Positions 41,957-49,983 of a stretch of DNA of 64,000 nucleotides are shown here, one piece after another; position 1 is the first letter of the stretch, and every line of letters begins with the position of its first letter. Source of the stretch: Mesotoga sp. UBA6090 (GTDB taxonomy: Bacteria; Thermotogota; Thermotogae; Petrotogales; Kosmotogaceae); the NCBI RefSeq assembly GCF_002435945.1, contig NZ_DIXC01000052.1, positions 43,413-107,412 on the forward strand. Reading direction: 5' to 3'. Position numbers and translations under genes: made by a program. The notes below the pieces were generated by a model. It saw only the letters and a program-made list of their open reading frames with translations. It ran no database searches and was not told the DNA's origin.

Positions 41957-42898
41957 ATGCCAGCACAGATTGCATCCGTAGATGTTGTTAGAATACTGGG
42001 AAAGCTCAGTGATGACTGCGGCGAACAGTCGAGTAGAAACAGGTTTATAAAGGAGTACCTCTCAAAATACAAGTCCCCGGAGTCGATAATTAACGATATC
42101 GAAGGGCTTCTCGACGCATATCCCACTTTTGAAGGCGATTCTGAGAGTCTTGCGAGAGCCTTTGCGGATCTAGTGAACAGACTTGCAGAGATTTCAGGCT
42201 TCTCGGTTGATTATGTCAAGTACTCAGGAAGAGAAAAGATCACAGGAATCTGGAAGGTTGGTGAAGACGTTCAGATTAGGGTCGCGGCGATTATCTGCAC
42301 AAGTTTCGAGGAGGCCAAGGGTGTCGCAAGAAACGCCCTGCTGATTCTGCCTGAAGCCATTGATCTCGGGAGGCCATTTGTCACCGTTGAACGCCTTGGA
42401 ATGCTATTCTCAATGATTGAACAGATAGAGCTTCCCGTGAGTTCGATAGCCTCGATCCTCGTTACAGACGATGATTACGACAAGAGGATATCTTCTTTCA
42501 TGGAACTCATGTTTCTTGCTTTCAAAAAGGAACTTGCTCGTAAACCTCAGATGTCTCTTCAAAAGGAATGGACTAAAGAGGAACTCCAGGAGTTCATTAT
42601 GGAGCGGCTGAAGCTTCCCACTATAGGAATGCTTTTTTCCTTGCTCGATTCTCCCATGGCAGGAGAAGATCTAGTTGAGAACATAAACGAATTCCTTAAG
42701 GAAAATGAAAGCGAACTCGTGAAAGGACCGATGGCGCTTGGGGCAATTATGGGTGCTCTTTCAAAACACTACTCCGGCATCAAAGAAGAGCTTGTACTGA
42801 GAGAGGGAAAGAGGTACAGACTTGCAGAAAAGTACAGACCCATGATCTCGGAGATTAAAACGCGCTTTGAAAGCTCCAAACAGACAGTAGATCGATAA
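41957..42898 (+). CDS. Uncharacterised protein, 313 residues, possible C-terminal winged helix
   Basis: I do not recognise a family. The N-terminal half is mixed alpha/beta (GREKITGIWKVGEDVQIRVA, then IICTSFEEAKGVARNAL); the middle is helical. From about residue 215, LPTIGMLFSLLDSPMAGEDL through EELVLREGKRYRLAEKYR has the look of a small winged-helix domain. ATG follows GAGGTGATTTC, and codon use is like the bulk of the window, unlike the AT-rich DNA before it. It stands alone in the gap before the recombinase gene, which invites a link to its regulation, but this is only a guess. Confidence 0.75.
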   Translation: MPAQIASVDVVRILGKLSDDCGEQSSRNRFIKEYLSKYKSPESIINDIEGLLDAYPTFEGDSESLARAFADLVNRLAEISGFSVDYVKYSGREKITGIWKVGEDVQIRVAAIICTSFEEAKGVARNALLILPEAIDLGRPFVTVERLGMLFSMIEQIELPVSSIASILVTDDDYDKRISSFMELMFLAFKKELARKPQMSLQKEWTKEELQEFIMERLKLPTIGMLFSLLDSPMAGEDLVENINEFLKENESELVKGPMALGAIMGALSKHYSGIKEELVLREGKRYRLAEKYRPMISEIKTRFESSKQTVDR

Positions 42899-43042
42899 AC
42901 GGCTCATAGCGCTCGTTTCTTGCCGTGAGAATATAATTAGATATTTCATGTAGAAAAAATGCAATACAGGGCAATTTACGAGGTCTAGTTCCGTAACCCT
43001 GAGTTAATGCGGTTTACAGAATTCGTTTTCAAAAGCAGTCTG

Positions 43043-43051
43043 TGCTATAAT
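43043..43051 (+). promoter_or_regulatory. Extended -10 promoter element before the recombinase gene
   Basis: TGC followed by TATAAT (43046-43051). No good -35 at 17 bases. The dif-like inverted repeat begins within ten bases of the -10, so it would lie over the transcription start. Confidence 0.55.
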
Positions 43052-43058
43052 ATGAGAT

Positions 43059-43086
43059 ATGAGTCATAATGACTATTATGGCTCAT
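43059..43086 (+). promoter_or_regulatory. dif: Candidate dif/Xer recombination site (or operator)
   Basis: A 28-base site with the XerC/D layout: left arm ATGAGTCATAA (43059-43069), 6-base centre TGACTA, right arm TTATGGCTCAT (43076-43086). The arms are perfect inverted repeats except one G-U-type position. The centre CATAAT-NN-NN-ATTATG has the same core as E. coli dif (CATAATGTATATTATG), 14 of 16 matching. It directly precedes a XerC/D-like recombinase gene. It could instead be an operator or both. Confidence 0.65.
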
Positions 43087-43111
43087 ATTTACAATAATCT
43101 GGGGGTTGATT

Positions 43112-44011
43112 ATGAAGTTCAACGAATCGGTTGAGAGGTTCAAGGAGAACATGGAGTTTGTCAGGAATATGTCTTCCAACACTATTGGTGCATATCTTTC
43201 CGATCTCCGTCATTTCGAACGCTTCCTTAGCAGTCACGACATCGACTATACTACAGTGAAGAGAAGGGATATCGAACTCTTCGTGAAAGAGTATTCGCAG
43301 GGAAAGTATTCCAAAAAGAGACCTTCGGCAACAACTGTAGCGAGAAATCTTTCGACAATAAGATCTTTTTACACATTTCTATACATCAGCGGAATGGTGG
43401 GCAAGGTCCCAACCGAACTTATAAAGAATCCCAAGACGCGGCGCAGGATTCCAGACTATATAAGTCACGATGAGGTCATGAAAATTCTCTCCTCCTTCAA
43501 GGAAACGAATCTCGGTAAGAGGAACAGGGCCGTTGTGGCAACAATGTATTTCTGCGGATTGAGGGTCAGTGAAGTGTGCAAGCTCAGACTCGGCGATCTG
43601 CGTCTGGGGAGCTCTCCCGCAGTCAGGGTTATGAGTGGAAAGGGGAACAGAGACAGAGAGGTCCCCATGAACGACCAGGTTCTTACCATCCTGAAGGATT
43701 ATCTCTCAATAAGGAAGGACTTTCCCGTTGATGAGTATGAAGATCACGTCTTTGTGGGAACTCGCGGAGAGCCAATGGCAAGAAACGTAATTCCCAAAGT
43801 ATTAAATACACAAGTAAAATTAGTATATCCAGATAAGAGAATACATCCACATTTATTCAGACATAGCTTTGCGACACAACTTTTACAAAAAGGAGCAAGT
43901 ATAAAAACTGTACAAGAATTATTGGGTCATTCAAATTTAGCTACTACAAGTATATATTTGCATATAACTGATAGAGAAAAACGAGCAGCTGTAGAATTGC
44001 TATCAGATTGA
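43112..44011 (+). CDS. XerC/XerD-like tyrosine recombinase
   Basis: A 299-residue integrase-family recombinase of the Xer length class. The N-terminal core-binding domain (about 1-100) is SAM-like. The catalytic set is complete: R151 in FCGLRVSEV, K177 in MSGKGNRDRE, H247 and R250 in HPHLFRHSFATQLL, H273 in LLGHSNLATT, and Y282 in TSIYLHITD. It probably resolves chromosome dimers at dif (the site just upstream), rather than being a phage integrase, as no attachment site, excisionase or phage genes are near. ATG 43112 behind GGGGG; TTG 43106 is a less likely start. From residue 229 on, codons become AT-rich (see the patch entry), and H247, R250, H273 and Y282 fall in that part. Confidence 0.93.
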   Translation: MKFNESVERFKENMEFVRNMSSNTIGAYLSDLRHFERFLSSHDIDYTTVKRRDIELFVKEYSQGKYSKKRPSATTVARNLSTIRSFYTFLYISGMVGKVPTELIKNPKTRRRIPDYISHDEVMKILSSFKETNLGKRNRAVVATMYFCGLRVSEVCKLRLGDLRLGSSPAVRVMSGKGNRDREVPMNDQVLTILKDYLSIRKDFPVDEYEDHVFVGTRGEPMARNVIPKVLNTQVKLVYPDKRIHPHLFRHSFATQLLQKGASIKTVQELLGHSNLATTSIYLHITDREKRAAVELLSD

Positions 44012-44080
44012 TATGCAAGTATAAATAGCAGAGATTTCAAATGATTGATATACACAATCACACAACTTTTTCAGATGGAA
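43795..44080. other. AT-rich patch across the recombinase end and the PHP gene start (patch 2)
   Basis: From 43795 GC falls from nearly 50 % to about 25-35 % per 60 bases (counted line by line) until about 44080, then returns to about 45 %. Codons switch to TTA, ATA, ACA, CAA and GTA, while the protein still reads as a normal Xer C-terminus. It spans the end of one gene, a 29-base gap and the first codons of the next. Confidence 0.75.
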
Positions 44081-44793
44081 GGAATACTGTGGAGGAGGTT
44101 ATACAGTCAGCAGTAGATATCGGGCTTCAGGTCGTAGGTCTTTCGGATCATTTCGATCCTTATGTCTGTCAGGAAGTCTGTCTCCAGCCGGAACAGGTCA
44201 GCGGCTATCTGAAGGAAATAAGAAGTTTCGATGGAGAACTTCCCATTAAAGTGCTTGCCGGTCTGGAACTCGGGCTGCAGTCTGAAGGGATTCTCTGGCC
44301 CGGAGAGGAAATGGATTACTACCTCTACTCTGTTCACACAGTCCCTGGCAGGCCGGATCTAAAGAGTCTCGAAGATCCCTGGGAAATCTACCTTCAAGAG
44401 GCGATTCTCGCGGTCGATCTTATCGATAGGCCGGGCTTCTTTGGACACCTGGATTTTTTGAGGAGACACATACCATTTGGAAGAGCGCCGAAACCCGGAC
44501 CGCTGATGGATCGACTTCTTATGAAGTTGGTTTCTAATCATGTTGGGCTCGAAGTGAACACTTCGGGCTGGATGTATGGAATTGGAGATCCATCGCCCCA
44601 GTCATGGGTAATCGAGAGGTATCTCGAACTGGGCGGCAATCTCCTGACAATAGGATCTGACTCGCATAGAGCGCTACAGGTTGGGAAGTACAGCGCTAAA
44701 GCCGTTTCGTTGTTAAAGGAAATTGGAGTGAGAGAGGTGTTTTACTGTGAGAACGGCAGTTACGTACCTTTCAGAATCCTGGAGGAAGAATGA
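44041..44793 (+). CDS. PHP-domain phosphoesterase (HisK-type)
   Basis: A 250-residue PHP protein: metal ligands in MIDIHNHTTFSDG and VGLSDHFDPY, LAGLELGLQSEG, GHLDFLRRHIPFG, and LTIGSDSHRALQVG near the end. Such proteins hydrolyse phosphomonoesters such as histidinol phosphate, but no his genes are here and the substrate is open. It overlaps the next gene by four bases (ATGA). A similar paralogue is at 48273. The first 13 codons lie in AT-rich patch 2. Confidence 0.87.
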   Translation: MIDIHNHTTFSDGRNTVEEVIQSAVDIGLQVVGLSDHFDPYVCQEVCLQPEQVSGYLKEIRSFDGELPIKVLAGLELGLQSEGILWPGEEMDYYLYSVHTVPGRPDLKSLEDPWEIYLQEAILAVDLIDRPGFFGHLDFLRRHIPFGRAPKPGPLMDRLLMKLVSNHVGLEVNTSGWMYGIGDPSPQSWVIERYLELGGNLLTIGSDSHRALQVGKYSAKAVSLLKEIGVREVFYCENGSYVPFRILEEE

Positions 44794-45491
44794 CTGAAGA
44801 AAGGTTTTCTGGATTTTCCGCAGAGACGCTTTCATTCTTGATCGATCTTGGAATGAATAACAACCGCTCATGGATGGAGAAGAACAGGGATCGGTATCGC
44901 CGGGTCTTACTTGAACCATTCAGGAGCCTCGTAAAGAGCATCGGTCCTTTTATGGAGGATCTCGATCCATTCATCGAGATCAGCCCTCAAGTTGGAAAAA
45001 CTATAAGCAGAATCAGCAGGGATGCGAGGCGGAACAAGGGAAAGCCTCCATACAGAACCAATATGTGGTTTACCTTCAGGGTTCCCGTTCCGGACTGGAA
45101 GGACTCTCCGGGCTTCTTCTTTGAACTCTTTCCCGACCGGTACAGATACGGAATGGGTTTCTACCTGCCTTCGCGCGAGACAATGGCCAAGCTTCACGAA
45201 GAGATCCGGAAGAATCCTGACAGATTCATTGACAAAACCAGGGTTCTGAGAGAAAGTGATTTTTCCGTGTTCGGAGAGAAGTATAAGAGAAGAAAGAAAG
45301 ACGGTGTTCCGGCAGAGTTGCTCGAATGGTTCCAGTATAGAGATTTCTACATAGCCGCCAATCGCGAGGCCGATGAAGTCCTGCTTTCTACGGCGCTTGT
45401 GGAGCATCTGAAGATCGCGTTCTCCTCGCTTTCTGAATTATACGAATACTTCTGGGAGCTAAAGATGAGAGAAAGCGTAGACTTGCCTTAG
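44790..45491 (+). CDS. DUF2461 / TIGR02453-family protein
   Basis: A 233-residue protein matching DUF2461: FSGFSAETLSFLIDLGMNNNRSWMEKNRDRY at the start in two overlapping pieces, FIEISPQVGKTISRISRDARRNKGKPPYRTNMW and RYGMGFYLPSRE. The function of this family is not established. It is translationally coupled to the PHP gene upstream and convergent with wecB, with ten bases between the stops. Confidence 0.85.
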   Translation: MTEERFSGFSAETLSFLIDLGMNNNRSWMEKNRDRYRRVLLEPFRSLVKSIGPFMEDLDPFIEISPQVGKTISRISRDARRNKGKPPYRTNMWFTFRVPVPDWKDSPGFFFELFPDRYRYGMGFYLPSRETMAKLHEEIRKNPDRFIDKTRVLRESDFSVFGEKYKRRKKDGVPAELLEWFQYRDFYIAANREADEVLLSTALVEHLKIAFSSLSELYEYFWELKMRESVDLP

Positions 45492-45501
45492 ACAATCGGA
45501 T

Positions 45502-46614
45502 CTAGAGATTATCACAGAGATGCTTGACGATTCTCTCTGAGGCTTTGCCGTCCCCGAAGGGATTTGTCGCTCTCGCCATCCTGGAGTATTCCTCCGAGTC
45601 GCTCAGAAGTCTGACCGTCTCGCCGAATACTGCTTCTCTGTCGGTTCCTACAAGTTTTGCAGTTCCTGCCTGAATTGCTTCGGGCCTTTCAGTCGTGCGC
45701 CTGAGAACAAGAGTAGGCTTTCCAAGTGCGGGGGCCTCTTCCTGTATTCCGCCAGAATCGGTTAGTATCAGCCTTGATTTCTCCATAAGCGATACGAATG
45801 GTAGATAGTCGAGCGGGTCGGTCAAAACGATCCGTCTGTGTTTCTCCAGCTCAGGAAAGACGATCTCCCTCACGGCGGGGTTGAGATGAACCGGGAAGAC
45901 GACTTTCAAATTTGGGAATTCGGCAAGGATGTCCTTGATGGCTTTCATAACCTGTCGCATCGGCTCGCCCCAATTCTCCCTTCTGTGCATCGTTATGAGA
46001 ATGTACTCATCTCCCTCTACACCTATGGCCTCCCTGTAGCTGGAAGTCAGTTTGGACTTGTTATCGGTGACCCACAGCAATGCATCGATCACGGTGTTGC
46101 CTGTCACAAGCAAGCGGTCCTCCCGAACGCCCTCATTCATCAAATTCCTCTTTGCCGTTTCCGTCGGAGGGTAGTGATAGGTTGAAATCACTCCATTCAG
46201 CCTTCGGTTGATTTCTTCCGGGAAGGGATCATAAACGTCTTCGGTTCTAAGCCCGGCCTCAACGTTACCGACAGGGATTTTGTGGTAGAAAGAAACCAGC
46301 GCCCCTGCGAATGTCGATGTCGTGTCGCCCTGAACGAGAGTCGCATGAAAATCATTCTCCGAGTAGATCTCATCAAGCTTGTCGATTAGCCTGGAAGTGA
46401 GGCTCGCCAGAGACTGTCTCTGGCGCATGATGTTCAGATCGAAATCCGGTTCTATCCCGAAGAGAGATAGAACCTGGTCAAGCATCTCTCTGTGCTGAGC
46501 AGTAGCAATAACTACGGGCTCAAGAGGTGAATTCTTGAGAGCGAGGTAGACGGGAGCCATCTTCACCGCTTCGGGTCTTGTCCCGAAAATCAAAGCGACC
46601 TTTTTCATTTTCAT
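45502..46614 (-). CDS. wecB: UDP-N-acetylglucosamine 2-epimerase (non-hydrolysing)
   Basis: A 370-residue epimerase making UDP-ManNAc for cell-envelope polysaccharide. KVALIFGTRPEAVKMAPVY opens it, HLVQGDTTSTFAGALVS-like residues (ATLVQGDTTSTFAGAL) and VGNVEAGLRTED follow, and the active-site region has LITMHRRENWGEP and LILTDSGGIQEEAPALGKP. The length is normal. No rhamnose or ManNAc dehydrogenase gene is in sight, so the end product is unknown. It is convergent with the DUF2461 gene and divergent from murJ. Confidence 0.95.
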   Translation of the reverse strand: MKMKKVALIFGTRPEAVKMAPVYLALKNSPLEPVVIATAQHREMLDQVLSLFGIEPDFDLNIMRQRQSLASLTSRLIDKLDEIYSENDFHATLVQGDTTSTFAGALVSFYHKIPVGNVEAGLRTEDVYDPFPEEINRRLNGVISTYHYPPTETAKRNLMNEGVREDRLLVTGNTVIDALLWVTDNKSKLTSSYREAIGVEGDEYILITMHRRENWGEPMRQVMKAIKDILAEFPNLKVVFPVHLNPAVREIVFPELEKHRRIVLTDPLDYLPFVSLMEKSRLILTDSGGIQEEAPALGKPTLVLRRTTERPEAIQAGTAKLVGTDREAVFGETVRLLSDSEEYSRMARATNPFGDGKASERIVKHLCDNL

Positions 46615-46761
46615 CAGCCTTTTGCCCTTCCCCCCTTAAAACATTCGTAAGAGCCATTTCAGTATATCATAGTTCTCTTTTCTACTTATTTGAAGAGATC
46701 TCGACAATAATCGCCTTTTTCTCGCATCTTCCGTGTATTATAATCTTTTGTGGAGGTCTCT

Positions 46762-48276
46762 ATGACGGCAAGCACAGCTAGAAGCACGGCTCTCTTTGCT
46801 ATAGCAACTATGTTATCAAGGATAACGGGTCTCGCCAGAGACTCTCTATTTGCAAACTATTTCGGGACGTCGGCCCAGTATGATGCCTATCTTGTCGCAA
46901 TCATGATTCCCTTCTTTCTAAGAAAGATCTTCGCCGACGGCGCAATGACAATGGCTTTCGTTCCTCTTTTCAACGAAAAGCTGAAGAATTCCGGTAAGAG
47001 GGCTTTCATATTCGCCTCAACCGTTATGGCCTTCGTTTTGATCGTCTCCGGATTGATTTCGGCGGGCGGGATGGTTTTCTCCGAAGGGGTTGCCTCAGTC
47101 TTCGCCGGTGGCTTCGATCAGGCTGCTCTTGAACTGACAGCCAGACTCATCAGAATCTCCTTTCCCTTTATTGTCCTTGTCTCTCTCTGGGCAATCTACT
47201 GCGGAGTCCTGAACAGTCTCGATGCCTTCTTCATCGCGGCGATAACTCCCATGTTCATCAATCTGTCAACGATTGCAGGCATTCTGCTTTCAGCCAGGTT
47301 TTCTCCGCCGATCGTTGGTCCCACTATTGGCTTTCTGGCCGGAGGAGCTATACAGCTTCTTGTTGTAGCCCTGGCAGCCCGATCAAAAGGCTTTGTTTTC
47401 AAGCCGGGATATAACAAGAGCGATGCGAAGGAATTCCTTGTTCTCTTTCTGTTCTCGGCGATATCTCCGGCAATAAACGAGATCAATTCCTTTGTGGATA
47501 TAAGAGTCTCAACCGAACTGGGCAGAGGGGCCGTCTCCAGCCTTGGGTACGCGCAGCGGCTCTATCAGCTTCCTCTTGGTGTCTTTGCCATTGCCGTTGC
47601 AACTGTGGCGCTTCCAAAGCTCTCAAAGCTTACTTCCGCAGATTCGAAGGAGAGGTTCAGAAAATCTCTGTGGGATTCTCTGACGGTGCTTGCCTTTCTG
47701 ATCATTCCTTCTACTCTTGGACTCCTTGTCCTGGGTGAAGGCATAGTGCGGCTTCTCTTTGAAAGGGGCTCATTCACCCCTAGCGATACTGCTCTGACCA
47801 CATCGCTTCTTTATGGCTACACTCTTGGACTGCCTTTCTATGGATCCTATGGTGTTCTCTCGAGAGCCTACTATGCGAGAAAGAGCCCGAAGACCCCTAC
47901 AATAATCTCTGCGATTATGGTAAGCGTGAACGTCGTTCTTGACATCGTGCTCGGCTTCACAATAGGCCCTCTGGGCGTAGCGCTAGCTACCAGTATGGCC
48001 GGGATAGTGGGGACCGTCATAGTCTCCGCTGCACTTCTAAAATGGACTGGATACGAAAAAGAAAACCTTATAGGAATAGTGAAGGTGATTCTTGCATCTC
48101 TAATGATGTCGGCTTTAATGCTGCTGGGTAGAGTCTTCTTCGGAACAGGATATATTTCAACTTCGATCACACTCGTATCGGGAATAGGGGTGTACTTTCT
48201 GCTCGCCAGAGCGCTTGGCCTGGGAAACTTATTCAAGCTGAAGGATTTGCTTGGCAAGAACAAGAGAGACCTTTAG
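46762..48276 (+). CDS. murJ: Lipid II flippase MurJ
   Basis: A 504-residue polytopic protein with about 14 membrane helices. LFAIATMLSRITGLARDSL and NYFGTSAQYDAYLVA, with FRKIFADGAMTMAFVPLF-like residues (RKIFADGAMTMAFVPLFNE) and LGYAQRLYQLPLGVFAIAVAT are typical of MurJ/MviN, which flips peptidoglycan precursors across the inner membrane. ATG 46762 behind GGAGGTCTC is chosen, as the frame's earlier GTG overlaps that site. Its stop overlaps the PHP gene on the other strand by four bases. Confidence 0.94.
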   Translation: MTASTARSTALFAIATMLSRITGLARDSLFANYFGTSAQYDAYLVAIMIPFFLRKIFADGAMTMAFVPLFNEKLKNSGKRAFIFASTVMAFVLIVSGLISAGGMVFSEGVASVFAGGFDQAALELTARLIRISFPFIVLVSLWAIYCGVLNSLDAFFIAAITPMFINLSTIAGILLSARFSPPIVGPTIGFLAGGAIQLLVVALAARSKGFVFKPGYNKSDAKEFLVLFLFSAISPAINEINSFVDIRVSTELGRGAVSSLGYAQRLYQLPLGVFAIAVATVALPKLSKLTSADSKERFRKSLWDSLTVLAFLIIPSTLGLLVLGEGIVRLLFERGSFTPSDTALTTSLLYGYTLGLPFYGSYGVLSRAYYARKSPKTPTIISAIMVSVNVVLDIVLGFTIGPLGVALATSMAGIVGTVIVSAALLKWTGYEKENLIGIVKVILASLMMSALMLLGRVFFGTGYISTSITLVSGIGVYFLLARALGLGNLFKLKDLLGKNKRDL

Positions 48277-49025
48277 CAGTCGGCTATTCGAAATGGCACA
48301 TAATTCATCTTTTCACAGTAGAAGATCTCTTTGATCCCGATTTCTCTCAGCAACAAAAGGGCATCTCCAATGTGACTGCCGACGTCTTCTCTTCGATGAG
48401 AATCCGAGCCGGTTGTGATCAGTCTGCCTCCAAGTGAGAGGTATCTCTCGATTATCCATCGCTGGGGACTTGGCTCTCCATAAGGATACCGCCAGCCGGA
48501 AGTGTTAATCTCAATCCCGATACCGGTTTTTATCAGCCTCTTCAATAGCTCGTTCAGTAGAGTATCGTTGTCCAGAGGTCTGTGTTCCGGAATGTATCTT
48601 CGAAGGAAATCGATGTGGCCAAAGAAGCCTGGTTCTTCAACCTCGGAAATCGCGTCAATTGCCTCTTCTAGATATAGTGTCCAAACATTTTCGATGTCCA
48701 GATCTCTTGTCCCCGGTATTCCGTGCACAGAGTATATAAAATAGTCGAAATCTCCTTCTGGGGGTACCCTGGCACACGACTGCAGGCCCACTTCAAGTCC
48801 TGAGAGGATCTTCACTCTCGAGTTCTCCTTTAGTCGGGAAAGATTCTTCAAATAGCCTTCGAGATCTCTAAGTCTATAGTTGAACGGAAGGGAAGTGTCC
48901 AGATCATCGTGATCCGAGATCCCTACCACCTTCAGACCTTTTGTGCAAGCTTCCTGAACAATCTCCTCCATAGGTGTATTACTGTCGGGAGAAAAAGAGC
49001 TGTGATTGTGAAGATCTACTGGCAC
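48273..49025 (-). CDS. PHP-domain phosphoesterase (second paralogue)
   Basis: A 250-residue PHP protein very like the one at 44041. It has MPVDLHNHSSFSPDSNTP, VVGISDHDDLD, LSGLEVGLQSCARVP, GHIDFLRRYIPE, EINTSGWRYPYGEPSPQ, and LITTGSDSHRREDVG, each matching the same block in the first copy. The conserved histidine and aspartate ligands are intact in both. The two genes lie 4 kb apart on opposite strands. It is followed at its 5' side by the PHA_gran_rgn protein. Function as for the first copy. Confidence 0.86.
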   Translation of the reverse strand: MPVDLHNHSSFSPDSNTPMEEIVQEACTKGLKVVGISDHDDLDTSLPFNYRLRDLEGYLKNLSRLKENSRVKILSGLEVGLQSCARVPPEGDFDYFIYSVHGIPGTRDLDIENVWTLYLEEAIDAISEVEEPGFFGHIDFLRRYIPEHRPLDNDTLLNELLKRLIKTGIGIEINTSGWRYPYGEPSPQRWIIERYLSLGGRLITTGSDSHRREDVGSHIGDALLLLREIGIKEIFYCEKMNYVPFRIADC

Positions 49026-49028
49026 CCC

Positions 49029-49337
49029 TCAATCACCTTCTATAAGGATCTTCTCAAGCTCTGTCTTCAGTGTGGTCTCGATCTTCCCCCTGAAGGCTGT
49101 CAGTGTTAACGGCAGCGTTCCGACGAGCGATACGCTATTGTCGAAGATCTTCAAGCAACCGTCTGTCTTCAGTCCGGCCGCTTTCAGCTGGAACTTCAGG
49201 GAGTTGTCTTCCCAGAGAGAATCGAGGGTGAACTTCCCTTTGAATTCCTTCTGCAGTTCTTCGATTTTTTGCACCAGCTTCCTTTTGGCCCGATCGCTTC
49301 CGAGGTTGTGACTGACAATTACCGAAAGCTCTTTCAA
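49029..49337 (-). CDS. PHA_gran_rgn-like (polyhydroxyalkanoic acid system family) protein
   Basis: A 102-residue protein with a family pattern: VSHNLGSDRAKRKLVQKIEEL, LWEDNSLKFQLKAAGLKTDG, VSLVGTLPLTLTAFRGKIE. I recognise this as resembling PF09650. No polyhydroxyalkanoate genes are here, so a storage-granule role is doubtful. TTG 49337 is preceded by GAGGTGATAGAT; a longer frame to 49397 has no such site. It lies four bases before the PHP gene on the same strand. Confidence 0.65.
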   Translation of the reverse strand: MKELSVIVSHNLGSDRAKRKLVQKIEELQKEFKGKFTLDSLWEDNSLKFQLKAAGLKTDGCLKIFDNSVSLVGTLPLTLTAFRGKIETTLKTELEKILIEGD

Positions 49338-49423
49338 ATCTATCACCTCACTCAATTGTATAGTAAAGAAGTGGTCAGGAGTGCAAGCCCTTCTCATGGT
49401 AAAATTTTCATGGAGGGTTTGAA

Positions 49424-49981
49424 ATGAAAAAGATCTACTTAGTCATTGACACAGAGACCACTGGATCGAGTCCCCTGGGAGGAGACAGAATTCTTGAAAT
49501 AGCGGCGATTCCAATATACGGGAATAAGATCTTGCAAAATCTGTCATTCCAGTCCCTTGTTAACCCGCTAGTCCTGATTCCGGCGCAGATTACCGGGATA
49601 CACGGACTGAAGAATGAAGATGTCTCTCAAGAACCGACGATGGCCGAGGTTTTTCCAAGATTTCGCGACTATGTTGGTGGAGCGACTATCGTCGGTCATA
49701 ATATCGTAAACGACATGACCTTCTTTGATATCGCATCAAAGGAAACTGGAGTGCTTCCGCTGGCCAACAATTACATTGATACTATTGACATAGCACATGA
49801 GGTTTTTCCCGAGGGACCGTACAGTCTCAAGAGTATTGCCAAGAGGCTTAAGATTAGGGATGTACCTACTCACAGAGCGATGGACGATGCCAGAGTGACT
49901 GCAAAGGTTTTCCTGGCACTCGCGAGGCGACTTGGAGGTATTTCCGAGATGATCAAATACGAGAAGAAGTGGAGGGGTTAG
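49424..49981 (+). CDS. DnaQ-like 3'-5' exonuclease (second copy)
   Basis: A 185-residue DEDDh exonuclease: ExoI YLVIDTETTGSSP, ExoII TIVGHNIVNDMTFFD and ExoIII THRAMDDARVTAKVFL, with the DEDDh residues all present. Similar to the gene at 32273 but clearly a separate paralogue. It begins the run exonuclease-PhoH-DUF4911-YqeG-YqeH. ATG follows GGAGGGTTTGAA. An extended -10 (TGGTAAAAT) lies just upstream. Confidence 0.85.
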   Translation: MKKIYLVIDTETTGSSPLGGDRILEIAAIPIYGNKILQNLSFQSLVNPLVLIPAQITGIHGLKNEDVSQEPTMAEVFPRFRDYVGGATIVGHNIVNDMTFFDIASKETGVLPLANNYIDTIDIAHEVFPEGPYSLKSIAKRLKIRDVPTHRAMDDARVTAKVFLALARRLGGISEMIKYEKKWRG

Positions 49982-49983
49982 GT

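Noticed and set aside
43057..43088. Inverted repeat before the recombinase gene read as an intrinsic terminator
   Set aside because: It follows a -10 element within ten bases and no T run comes after it; the arm and spacer layout fits a dif-like site better.
41720..44100. A mobile element or integrative element with the recombinase as its integrase
   Set aside because: No transposase, excisionase, phage genes or direct-repeat attachment sites were seen; the recombinase has the Xer length and motifs.
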